8,814 nt of DNA from an uncultured Anaeroplasmataceae bacterium. Its GTDB lineage: Bacteria; Bacillota_I; Bacilli_A; Acholeplasmatales; Anaeroplasmataceae. Shown piece by piece: positions 1 to 5,229 of the stretch. The stretch is taken from the NCBI GenBank assembly GCA_910584005.1, contig CAJTXR010000008.1, positions 1-8,814 on the forward strand. Direction: 5' to 3'. The translations under genes and the position numbers were made by a program. The notes below the pieces were generated by a model. The model saw only the letters and a program-made list of their open reading frames with translations, did no database searches and was not told the DNA's origin. Each line of letters begins with the position of its first letter. Position 1 is the first letter of the stretch.

Positions 1-30
1 ATTGAAAATGCAACATTCACGTGTTGGAAA
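1..30. other. Left half of probable serine-recombinase attachment site
   Basis: Bases 18-30 (CACGTGTTGGAAA) are the inverted complement of bases 8791-8803 (TTTCCAACAGGTG) at 12 of 13 positions. When the two window ends are joined they form a 54-bp imperfect dyad with a second matching TGCA block in each half. Size and symmetry are those of large serine integrase attP sites. The dyad centre falls between bases 3 and 4. Seen: the symmetry. Inferred: that it is the attP, or attL/attR halves if the copy is integrated. Confidence 0.65.
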
Positions 31-42
31 GCTGTGCATTGA
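1..42 (+). CDS. Last 13 codons of the serine recombinase, if the ends are joined
   Basis: Frame 1 from the first base reads IENATFTCWKAVH and stops at TGA (40-42). The recombinase that starts at 7120 is open and ends exactly on a codon boundary at the last base, so joining the ends continues it in frame to this stop and gives a 578-residue protein. If the window is instead an integrated copy, this piece is the detached 3' end and the integrated gene acquires a host-encoded tail. The stop overlaps the TTG start of the next gene. The frame match alone has a one-in-three chance; the palindrome at the same junction is what makes it convincing. Confidence 0.5.
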   Translation: MENATFTCWKAVH

Positions 43-521
43 TTAGTAAGCTATTTGATAAATTAAAGGACAAGCTAGATGTTTCAATTACTTTAAAAAC
101 TCATGCTAAATGGAAGATACCACAGATAAATGATAATAGTACCATAGGCGAACAGATAAAATATTATCGTAGATTAGCCAATATTAAGCAGACTGATTTA
201 TGCTTAAAACTTGGCTGTGATAGAGGTGTTTTAGACCATCTTGAAAATAGAGAATTAAAACTTGTTAATATTAAATTGATTAAAGATATTATTAAAGAAT
301 TAGATATTGAAGATAAAATTGTTATGAATGATGATTATATAGTTTTTCTTTTAGATAATCCAATTCAAACTATACTTGATTTTAGAAAAAAGAATAATCT
401 TAAACGAATTGATTTAGCTAAAATGCTTGATAAAGATATATCAGTTATTAAAAAATGGGAAACTGGCAAATCACAGATGACTAGAGCAAGTTATAATAAA
501 TTAAAAAAATGTATGAGTTAG
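39..521 (+). CDS. Double helix-turn-helix (XRE-like) regulator
   Basis: This is a 160-residue basic, soluble protein, probably a DNA-binding regulator of the element. Two Cro/C1-type helix-turn-helix units are visible. The first is at about residues 35-80 (TIGEQIKYYRRLANIKQTDL, then a recognition-helix region ending in LENRELKL). The second is at about 108-158 (ILDFRKKNNLKRIDLAKML, then VIKKWETGKS). I chose TTG at 39 because GGAAAG (26-31) lies 7 bases upstream and because the start overlaps the recombinase stop as TTGA. GTG at 21 is in the same frame but has no ribosome site and lies inside the palindrome arm. A stop at 3-5 excludes any start further upstream, and no ATG occurs before the first domain. 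In a circular form the gene would be the second cistron after the recombinase. It could be a repressor or an excision regulator; the sequence does not say which. Confidence 0.82.
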   Translation: MISKLFDKLKDKLDVSITLKTHAKWKIPQINDNSTIGEQIKYYRRLANIKQTDLCLKLGCDRGVLDHLENRELKLVNIKLIKDIIKELDIEDKIVMNDDYIVFLLDNPIQTILDFRKKNNLKRIDLAKMLDKDISVIKKWETGKSQMTRASYNKLKKCMS

Positions 522-537
522 TCGCTCGTACATTTTT
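505..537. terminator. Bidirectional intrinsic terminator between convergent genes
   Basis: The arms are AAAAATGTATGAG (505-517) and CTCGTACATTTTT (525-537). They pair over 13 positions with one G-T wobble around a 7-base loop. An A-run on the left and a T-run on the right make it a terminator in both directions. The stop codons of both converging genes (TAG 519-521 on +, TAA 518-520 on -) lie in the loop. Confidence 0.85.
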
Positions 538-703
538 CTTTAATATCTTTTAAAATTAAATCTAGGATTTTCTTTTTAGATGCATCACTAATATTTAATT
601 GTTTTATTTTTTCTATCAATAAAGTTGCATGAAAGTTTGCAACTCTATTTTCAAGTTCTTCTTTATCTTCTTCTAGCTCTGGAAGATTTACAAAAACTTT
701 CAT
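518..703 (-). CDS. Small helical hypothetical protein (61 aa), last gene of the leftward block
   Basis: I do not recognise the family. The 61-residue product is highly charged (many Lys and Glu) and predicted almost wholly helical: a short N-terminal strand (MKVFVNLPEL), a helix rich in Glu/Lys (EEDKEELENRV), and two further helices (ATLLIEKIKQL, ASKKKILDLILKDIKEK). The coding call rests on a perfect AAGGAGG ribosome site 4 bases before the ATG. It also ends exactly at the bidirectional terminator and sits 64 bases downstream of the coupling-protein gene on the same strand. Its place suggests an accessory or regulatory role in mobilisation. It overlaps the regulator gene on the other strand by 4 bases at the 3' ends. 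Confidence 0.8.
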   Translation of the reverse strand: MKVFVNLPELEEDKEELENRVANFHATLLIEKIKQLNISDASKKKILDLILKDIKEKCTSD

Positions 704-767
704 ACAACCTCCTTACTTAAAGTTTATTCAAACAATCCAATAAAATGTTTAATTAACTTGTACTATT

Positions 768-2051
768 TTAATAACTTCCAAATTCATTAGATAAAGATTT
801 TTTTATTGCTGAATTTACTTCTTCCATATTTTCAATTTTAGCAACAAATAATTCTTCTAGTCCTATACCACTTCTGTAGATATAGCCCTCTCCCTGACCA
901 AATTCTTTAATCATTTTTTCCTTATATTTTGAGAACATCATGCCTTGTTCCTCTTTACTTATGGTTGATAGTGCAATACGTGTAACTAGGTTATCACGTG
1001 ATTTATCAAAGAACTCACTATAAGCATTTTGAAGTCCAATAATGACCCTACATGATAAACTTCTTCCTGCTCGTAACATTTCGCCAATTTTTCGTTTTAC
1101 TTCTTTAGCTCTAGCATCATCAAGACTAGATAAAAGCATACTATATTCATCTACTACAAGATAAGCAAGTTGTTTTTTACGTTCTTTATCTCTACTATCA
1201 CGTCTATAAACAAATTCATCATAGAATTTATTTATTCCATCAACAGATTTTTCAATGCCTAGATAATAATGAGGGCTACCCTCAAATTGCACAAAATTTT
1301 GTTCATCGCCCTTTGGGTCACACAGATAAGTACAAGTATTAGATGGATTATGTAGGGCTATTTTCCCCATAAATGAAAGAATAGCATAGCTCTTGCCTGA
1401 CCCTGTTTGTCCTACAAAAACAGCATTAAAGCTATCACAAAGGAAGTTATCTCTTGTAGTTAATATAGCAGGTTTATAGTATTTAGTAGGAACACCTTTT
1501 ATAATTACGTGCTTTTTAGTAAGTTTTGAATATTCTAAATAATTGATATAAGCATCAAGTACTTGTTCAACCTTTAAAATATTATCTTTCCATGTGTTTA
1601 TTGGAATGTTACTAGCAAGAAAATCCCATTTTATACTATGTTCTATTTCCTTACTATTATTTTTCTCGCTTATTCTATCAGGTGGTAATCCTTTTTTATT
1701 AACAAATCCCTGTTCCTCAAAATCTTCATCGTATTTGCCTGTTCCAATAGTACCAATCGTAACTATAATCAACCATAATATTAGAAATAGTAAAATTCCT
1801 ATTACTGATTTAATCATTAAATCTTCAATGTAAAAAAATCTAAAGTTAGTATCAAATGGTATAATTTTATATATGTAATCTCTATATTTCCAACAGATAG
1901 ATGCTATAATGGTATAAATAGTTGGAATAATAAGTAGCCATCTATTGTTTATTATTTTTTCTATACCTATTCTAGTTAATTTTAAAGTATTTCTTTTATT
2001 ATTGTTATTTTGTATTGTTTCTTGTTTTATTTTTTGATTATTGTTATTCAT
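768..2051 (-). CDS. FtsK/TcpA-type coupling ATPase
   Basis: This 427-residue membrane-anchored P-loop ATPase has the build of the TcpA coupling proteins of Gram-positive conjugative elements (the family of Tn916 Orf21, about 460 residues). It probably hexamerises and drives the nicked DNA strand into a conjugation channel. Two transmembrane helices lie near the N-terminus (about 38-53 and 80-103). A linker follows, then an FtsK/HerA core with Walker A GQTGSGKS (214-221), Walker B LVVDEYS (Asp301, Glu302) and a sensor-like VIIGLQN (336-342). The start is ATG at 2051, with AAGGAGG 9 bases upstream and one base between it and the preceding stop. A longer reading from 2090 would run into the preceding gene. 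No secretion-channel genes are present, so the element would need a helper. A septal FtsK is excluded by the small size and absence of a gamma domain. Confidence 0.9.
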   Translation of the reverse strand: MNNNNQKIKQETIQNNNNKRNTLKLTRIGIEKIINNRWLLIIPTIYTIIASICWKYRDYIYKIIPFDTNFRFFYIEDLMIKSVIGILLFLILWLIIVTIGTIGTGKYDEDFEEQGFVNKKGLPPDRISEKNNSKEIEHSIKWDFLASNIPINTWKDNILKVEQVLDAYINYLEYSKLTKKHVIIKGVPTKYYKPAILTTRDNFLCDSFNAVFVGQTGSGKSYAILSFMGKIALHNPSNTCTYLCDPKGDEQNFVQFEGSPHYYLGIEKSVDGINKFYDEFVYRRDSRDKERKKQLAYLVVDEYSMLLSSLDDARAKEVKRKIGEMLRAGRSLSCRVIIGLQNAYSEFFDKSRDNLVTRIALSTISKEEQGMMFSKYKEKMIKEFGQGEGYIYRSGIGLEELFVAKIENMEEVNSAIKKSLSNEFGSY

Positions 2052-2052
2052 T

Positions 2053-2370
2053 TTATAAATCCTCCTTATGAAATATTTTATTATTTTCATTATAAATTTT
2101 ATGGTATTCTTCTTGTATGTCTAAAGGTGCATTTAGTATTGCATTTTTAAAAAACTTATCTATAAAAGTGTCCCATTTATTATTGTACCTGCATGAATTC
2201 CACCAAGCTAAATATAATCCAAAATAAGCCTTATGATAATATTCTTTTTGATTAAATCTAAATACATCACTATAATATAACATTGCACCTATATAATTCT
2301 CCTGTTTCATATAACGTTCAGCTGTCCTTAAAACCTTTTCTATTTCTTTATCATTTATTTTATTATTCAT
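2053..2370 (-). CDS. Hypothetical TPR-like protein (105 aa) between rep and the coupling ATPase
   Basis: This 105-residue soluble helical protein is of unrecognised family. The region around 5-75 (EIEKVLRTAERYMKQENYIG, then AMLYYSDVFRFNQKEYYHKA, then FGLYLAWWNSCRYNN) has the spacing of aromatic and small residues seen in paired tetratricopeptide-type helices. That suggests protein binding rather than catalysis. The start overlaps the rep stop by 8 bases and has GTGAGGAT as ribosome site; the stop is one base before the ATPase start. Such coupling means it is made together with Rep and the ATPase. A plausible but unproven role is an adaptor between the relaxase and the coupling protein. Confidence 0.85.
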   Translation of the reverse strand: MNNKINDKEIEKVLRTAERYMKQENYIGAMLYYSDVFRFNQKEYYHKAYFGLYLAWWNSCRYNNKWDTFIDKFFKNAILNAPLDIQEEYHKIYNENNKIFHKEDL

Positions 2371-3421
2371 TTTTTAAATCCTCACTTTCAATAAATTCTA
2401 TATTTTCCATGTCTTGCATGATGTCTATATCTTTTGTATGTTTAATCTTAATTATTTTTAAGATATTGCTATCTTTATCACGTTGGAATTTCCAAATATT
2501 ATGCACTCTTCTTTCAAACCCTGCATATACAGATGGCTCATAAATTCGCTCATATTCATAAATTTTTGAGAAATCTAAATTACTACAGATGAATATATAT
2601 TTTGCCGTAATGAGCTTATTTTGAAATCTGGCTGGGGCTTGAGTGATGGGAAATTTATCAAGATATATGTTTAAATCAGTTAGCTCAATTTGACTACTTC
2701 CTAAAAACTCATCTATTAAGATGCAAGAATTATTTAAGCTATCATAACCATCAAAAAGTGCATGTTTAACTCTATAATTGTGCATTCTAAATACTTTTTT
2801 AGCATCGCCCATTAAATTATAAACAAAAGTCGTTTTACCTGTATTTGATGGAGCTGTGATAAATGTTACTACAAGGTCATCTCTACATTCACTTGAATAT
2901 TTATCTACTAAATACATATAAGCTATATCATCTAGTTGTTTCTTCTTATGCCATAATTTTGGATTTTTTTCTATAACATCTTGAACAGATAATCCATTTT
3001 TTAAATCCTCTAAAATTTGTCTTTCAAGTGGATTATTTTCTTGCTGTTCTGTTTCAGGAATTTTGCCCTCCTCATAAAAACTATTATCTTGAATTGTTTC
3101 TAGTTTATCTTTATTATCAGCCCATTTTCCTGATTTTTCGCAATATGCCCTGTTCTCTAGAGAACTACCATAGGCTTTTTCGATGTGTGCTGTAGGAAAT
3201 AAGGTCTTAAGTCTATTGAAGTATATCGGACTAGGGCTATATAAGTATAAATGCTTATGTAAAATATTGTTTGCTTTAGTTTTTTCTAAATTAGATAAAC
3301 AAAAATACTGAACAGATGCTAATTGTTTTACTTTTTCAAGTATAACTTCATCAGTCAATCCAAATTTATCTACTGAATTTAATTCTATATTCCATTTCCT
3401 AGATTGGCTATTTGCAACCAT
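2363..3421 (-). CDS. CRESS-type Rep/relaxase: HUH endonuclease fused to SF3 helicase
   Basis: This 352-residue protein nicks and covalently joins single-stranded DNA, and unwinds it. The N-terminal HUH domain has motif I WNIELN (10-15), a strand with YFCLSN (39-44), the metal-binding HKH of motif II (His55, His57) and motif III YCEK (Tyr93 nucleophile, Lys96). One tyrosine with YxxK is the CRESS-virus arrangement (Viral_Rep/Gemini type), not the Rep_trans or Rep_1 plasmid type. The C-terminal superfamily 3 helicase has Walker A APSNTGKT (190-197; the usual first Gly is Ala), Walker B CILIDEF (Asp237, Glu238), motif C IFICSN (Asn281) and an arginine-finger region FERR (302-305). ATG 3421 has AAGGAGG upstream. 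A virus-like stem-loop lies 29 bases upstream. Proteins of this build are known as replication initiators of bacterial pCRESS plasmids and as non-canonical relaxases of streptococcal IMEs, where they accompany TcpA-type ATPases as here. Whether it replicates, mobilises, or both is inferred. Confidence 0.93.
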   Translation of the reverse strand: MVANSQSRKWNIELNSVDKFGLTDEVILEKVKQLASVQYFCLSNLEKTKANNILHKHLYLYSPSPIYFNRLKTLFPTAHIEKAYGSSLENRAYCEKSGKWADNKDKLETIQDNSFYEEGKIPETEQQENNPLERQILEDLKNGLSVQDVIEKNPKLWHKKKQLDDIAYMYLVDKYSSECRDDLVVTFITAPSNTGKTTFVYNLMGDAKKVFRMHNYRVKHALFDGYDSLNNSCILIDEFLGSSQIELTDLNIYLDKFPITQAPARFQNKLITAKYIFICSNLDFSKIYEYERIYEPSVYAGFERRVHNIWKFQRDKDSNILKIIKIKHTKDIDIMQDMENIEFIESEDLKNE

Positions 3422-3433
3422 TTTAAAACCTCC

Positions 3434-3447
3434 TTCTACATTCTACA
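3434..3447 (-). repeat. Two tandem 7-nt repeats beside the origin stem-loop (iteron-like)
   Basis: TTCTACA occurs twice in tandem (3434-3440 and 3441-3447), or ATGTAGA twice on the rep strand. It starts 2 bases past the stem-loop on its 3' side and runs into the rep ribosome binding site. In circoviruses, short direct repeats next to the origin stem are Rep binding sites. The position is comparable, but binding here is inferred. Confidence 0.55.
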
Positions 3448-3449
3448 TC

Positions 3450-3475
3450 GCCATAGGTAATACTAAAGCTATGGC
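3450..3475 (-). other. Probable rolling-circle origin: stem-loop with TAGTATTAC in the loop
   Basis: Perfect 7-bp arms GCCATAG (3450-3456) and CTATGGC (3469-3475) enclose a 12-base loop. On the minus strand, which is the rep coding strand, the loop is CTTTAGTATTAC and contains the nonanucleotide TAGTATTAC (3465 down to 3457). CRESS-DNA viruses carry a nonanucleotide of this kind in the loop of their origin hairpin, and Rep nicks it as TAGTATT/AC. By analogy the cut would fall between 3459 and 3458. Proximity to a Rep with the matching HUH type makes chance unlikely. It may equally serve as the oriT for mobilisation. Confidence 0.8.
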
Positions 3476-3484
3476 TTTTAGGTC

Positions 3485-3508
3485 GGGCTTGTGTCTGCGA
3501 CACAGCCC
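3485..3508. repeat. GC-rich hairpin next to the origin
   Basis: The arms GGGCTTGTGTC (3485-3495) and GACACAGCCC (3499-3508) pair over 10 bp with one bulged T and a TGC loop. It is strikingly GC-rich against its surroundings. No T-run follows on either strand, so it is not a typical intrinsic terminator. Given its place 9 bases upstream of the nonanucleotide hairpin on the rep strand, it may be part of the origin or oriT (for example a hairpin recognised on single strands) or a control element of the operon leader. Confidence 0.6.
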
Positions 3509-3527
3509 TCCCCAATAACCATATTTT

Positions 3528-3707
3528 TTAATCGTTTGAATTTAGTTTGATTTTTTGCTTATTGCCATAAGTCAAACGGATTAATTCAATTTCAGCTTTA
3601 TCTAGGAATACCAATTTTTCCACTTCATCAGTTATCTTAACTACAATGCAGAAATATGGATTTCCATTTTTGCTGATACGTTCTTCTAAAGTTGCTGGAA
3701 TATTCAT
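3528..3707 (-). CDS. Small conserved-looking hypothetical protein (59 aa), first gene of the leftward operon
   Basis: The product is a compact 59-residue protein with beta-strand-like segments (RISKNGNPYFCIVVKI, then EKLVFLDKAEIELIRL). I do not recognise the family with confidence. It has no transmembrane segment or cysteine cluster. The start is ATG 3707, with AAGGAGG 9 bases upstream; the in-frame ATG at 3743 has no such site. It is the promoter-proximal gene, with the origin region (3422-3527) between it and rep. Its position resembles the small early genes found ahead of the relaxase in Gram-positive mobile elements. An accessory role at the origin or in control is possible but not shown. 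Confidence 0.75.
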   Translation of the reverse strand: MNIPATLEERISKNGNPYFCIVVKITDEVEKLVFLDKAEIELIRLTYGNKQKIKLNSND

Positions 3708-3770
3708 AGCTTTTTCCTCCTTCCTGTTTAATAAGGTAATCAATAATGCTGAAGCAGTCGCAACAGAAAA

Positions 3771-3864
3771 ATCAATTACAAGTACATTTTACAATTTTTG
3801 CCTATCTTCGTTCTTGGACAATTTTTAGCAATAAAAATTTTTAAAACTGACCACCATTTTTTAG
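3771..3864. repeat. Copy 1 of a duplicated ~94-bp control segment
   Basis: It is an imperfect direct repeat of 3936-4028, offset 165 bases. The best conserved blocks are ATTACAAGTACATTTTA, TTCTTGGACA and TGACCAC, in the same order in both copies. It lies between the start of the leftward operon and the + promoter. The small indels and conserved blocks look like protein-binding sites preserved in an ageing duplication. Confidence 0.7.
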
Positions 3865-3872
3865 TCCATTAA

Positions 3873-3901
3873 TTGACTTGTAATATTTCTAATGTTATAA
3901 T
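3873..3901 (+). promoter_or_regulatory. Strong sigma-A-type promoter for the zinc-ribbon gene
   Basis: The -35 is TTGACT (3873-3878) and the -10 is TATAAT (3896-3901), with a 17-base spacer and a TG (3893-3894) one base before the -10. ACTTGTAAT (3876-3884), which overlaps the -35, is the inverted form of ATTACAAGT found at 3775-3783, and ATTACAAAT recurs at 3940-3948. An operator overlapping the promoter is therefore likely. Transcription would start near 3908 and give a leader of about 130 bases containing the second repeat copy. I found no convincing promoter for the opposite operon. Confidence 0.75.
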
Positions 3902-3935
3902 TTCTGTAGAATTTAAGTGCATGTATCAATAGCAG

Positions 3936-4028
3936 ATTGATTACAAATACATTTTATAATTTTAGGCTTAATTACTTCTTGGACATAATTTTGATAAAAA
4001 AATAATTAAAAATGACCACTTTTTATAG
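3936..4028. repeat. Copy 2 of the duplicated ~94-bp control segment
   Basis: This is the partner of 3771-3864. It ends at the ribosome binding site (AGGAGG, 4027-4032) of the zinc-ribbon gene. It also contains TTGGAC (3979-3984), 16 bases before AATAAT, a weaker candidate second promoter. Conserved blocks are ATTACAAATACATTTTA, TTCTTGGACA and TGACCAC. Confidence 0.7.
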
Positions 4029-4036
4029 GAGGTGCT

Positions 4037-5149
4037 ATGAATAAATATACATACATTATTACTATTGATAGTAAAAATGGTAATGTTAATGGTAAATTAC
4101 AAGTGCTAGGACAAGATGATGAATTAAAATCAGCTACTTTTAATCCTGAACTTATACTATGTGATTTAATAAGTTCAAATAAGGTTTTAAAAGAGGAAGA
4201 TGATAAAGTTAGTATTGAATATTATGAGTATGAAAAATCTTTTGGTATAGATTTATATGTATCTAATGACCCTCAATATTGGAATTTTAGAGAAGAATTA
4301 TTTGAAGTAATTCAAAACAAAAAGAAAATTGAAATTAAAGATTTAGATAAAATAAAAGATGCTTATAAAATTAAGGCTAATTGTGAAATATCAAATAAAG
4401 AAACTGAAATTTTTCAATTTAAAAAGCTAAATGGCGAATTTACTAAAGGTTTAACAGATGAACAAGCAGAAAGAATAAAAAATATCTATGATGTTTTAAA
4501 AGATGAAACTTTAGATATTATGGAAGAATATAAAAACTCTGATGAAGGAATATCAGAGGAAAAGAAAAAAGAACTAGATGACCTTTATAATAAATTTGAT
4601 ACTAGCTCTAAAGAAAGCATAAAAATAGATTATGATAATATGGTAGAACATCTTGATGCTAGTATAGAAGAACAAATAAAATTTGATAATGATTTTATAT
4701 ATACATATACTTGTTATTCTGTAGGTGGAATATTATATTGTATATTACATTATTTGATGGCTAATAATTATAGATTTTTAAAATGTCCACATTGTGAAAA
4801 TTATTTTGCTACTAAAAAAAGAAATGCAAAATACTGCAATAGAAAAAGTAAATTAAAAGGTTATGAAAATAAGGATTGTGCTACTGCTAAACGTTTAGCT
4901 TTAAAAAAATTGAAGAAACGTGAAAATAATGTATTAGCATATTTAGAGATTTTTTGTGATAAACCTAAAGTAAGAAAAGAATTCAAACAAAAATATGAAA
5001 AATTTTTAAAACAAGTACAAAATAAACCTACTATTAAAAATTTAGAAAAATTAGATAAGGTTTTAAGTAAAAAGTATATCAAAGATAATTATTATAAATA
5101 TAATGCAATGACAGGTGCAGAAATTATTAAATTAATGTATCCTAAATAA
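4037..5149 (+). CDS. Zinc-ribbon protein of unknown function (DUF6076-like C-terminus)
   Basis: The product is a 370-residue, acidic-then-basic soluble protein. The first two thirds show no motif I recognise and are rich in Asp, Glu and Lys, with helical stretches (for example 145-190). The C-terminal third has four cysteines spaced as a zinc ribbon: Cys250 and Cys253 (KCPHCENYF), Cys267 (KYCNR) and Cys281 (KDCATAKR), followed by Lys/Arg-rich helices. This CPxC...YC...C pattern with a basic tail is typical of DUF6076/CGNR-like domains thought to bind nucleic acid. The start ATG follows AGGAGG closely, and upstream are the promoter at 3873 and two candidate operators. It is transcribed alone, since a hairpin follows the stop. 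A DNA-binding regulator or defence factor is possible; neither is shown. Confidence 0.88.
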   Translation: MNKYTYIITIDSKNGNVNGKLQVLGQDDELKSATFNPELILCDLISSNKVLKEEDDKVSIEYYEYEKSFGIDLYVSNDPQYWNFREELFEVIQNKKKIEIKDLDKIKDAYKIKANCEISNKETEIFQFKKLNGEFTKGLTDEQAERIKNIYDVLKDETLDIMEEYKNSDEGISEEKKKELDDLYNKFDTSSKESIKIDYDNMVEHLDASIEEQIKFDNDFIYTYTCYSVGGILYCILHYLMANNYRFLKCPHCENYFATKKRNAKYCNRKSKLKGYENKDCATAKRLALKKLKKRENNVLAYLEIFCDKPKVRKEFKQKYEKFLKQVQNKPTIKNLEKLDKVLSKKYIKDNYYKYNAMTGAEIIKLMYPK

Positions 5150-5150
5150 T

Positions 5151-5183
5151 AATTTTAGAACAATTACATTGTGATCTAAAATT
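5151..5183 (+). terminator. Long hairpin after the zinc-ribbon gene (possible terminator)
   Basis: AATTTTAGAACAAT (5151-5164) pairs with ATTGT (5168-5172) and TCTAAAATT (5175-5183) around a TAC loop, giving 14 bp with a 2-base GA bulge. It starts two bases after the stop. Only a weak T-tract follows (GTTTATC), so it may slow or stop transcription, or protect the 3' end. Confidence 0.5.
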
Positions 5184-5186
5184 GTT

Positions 5187-5200
5187 TATCAAAATTGATA
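5187..5200. promoter_or_regulatory. Operator-like dyad upstream of the cargo operon
   Basis: TATCAAAATTGATA is a 14-base near-perfect palindrome (6-bp arms, AA centre), 29 bases before the acetyltransferase start. A weak promoter may overlap it (TTGTTT at 5183-5188, 18 bases, TAAGAT at 5207-5212). The palindrome is visible; the operator role is inferred. Confidence 0.35.
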
Positions 5201-5229
5201 TAAAAATAAGATAATAAAAGGTGATATAA

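Noticed and set aside
1776..1784. TAATATTAG, similar to a geminivirus nonanucleotide
   Set aside because: The last base is G instead of C, no flanking stem is seen, and it lies inside the ATPase coding sequence.
1594..1833. Open frame of 79 codons on + inside the ATPase gene
   Set aside because: It is antisense to the transmembrane and linker region, has no ribosome site, and is a shadow of the real frame.
768..2090. Longer start of the coupling ATPase at 2090
   Set aside because: It adds 13 residues encoded within the end of the preceding gene and has no ribosome site; ATG 2051 has AAGGAGG 9 bases upstream.
2283..2543. Open frame on + across the rep/105-aa junction
   Set aside because: It is antisense to two well supported genes, has low-complexity hydrophobic composition, and lacks a ribosome site.
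3528..3743. Longer start of the 59-aa protein at 3743
   Set aside because: No ribosome site precedes it, and the extra residues are encoded by the ribosome-site region of the ATG at 3707.
3646..3828. Open frame on + across the first leftward gene and the control region
   Set aside because: It is antisense to a gene with a perfect ribosome site and runs through the repeated operator region; no family features are visible.
4861..5082. Antisense open frame in the zinc-ribbon gene
   Set aside because: The Phe/Leu-rich product is explained by the complement of Lys/Asn-rich codons.
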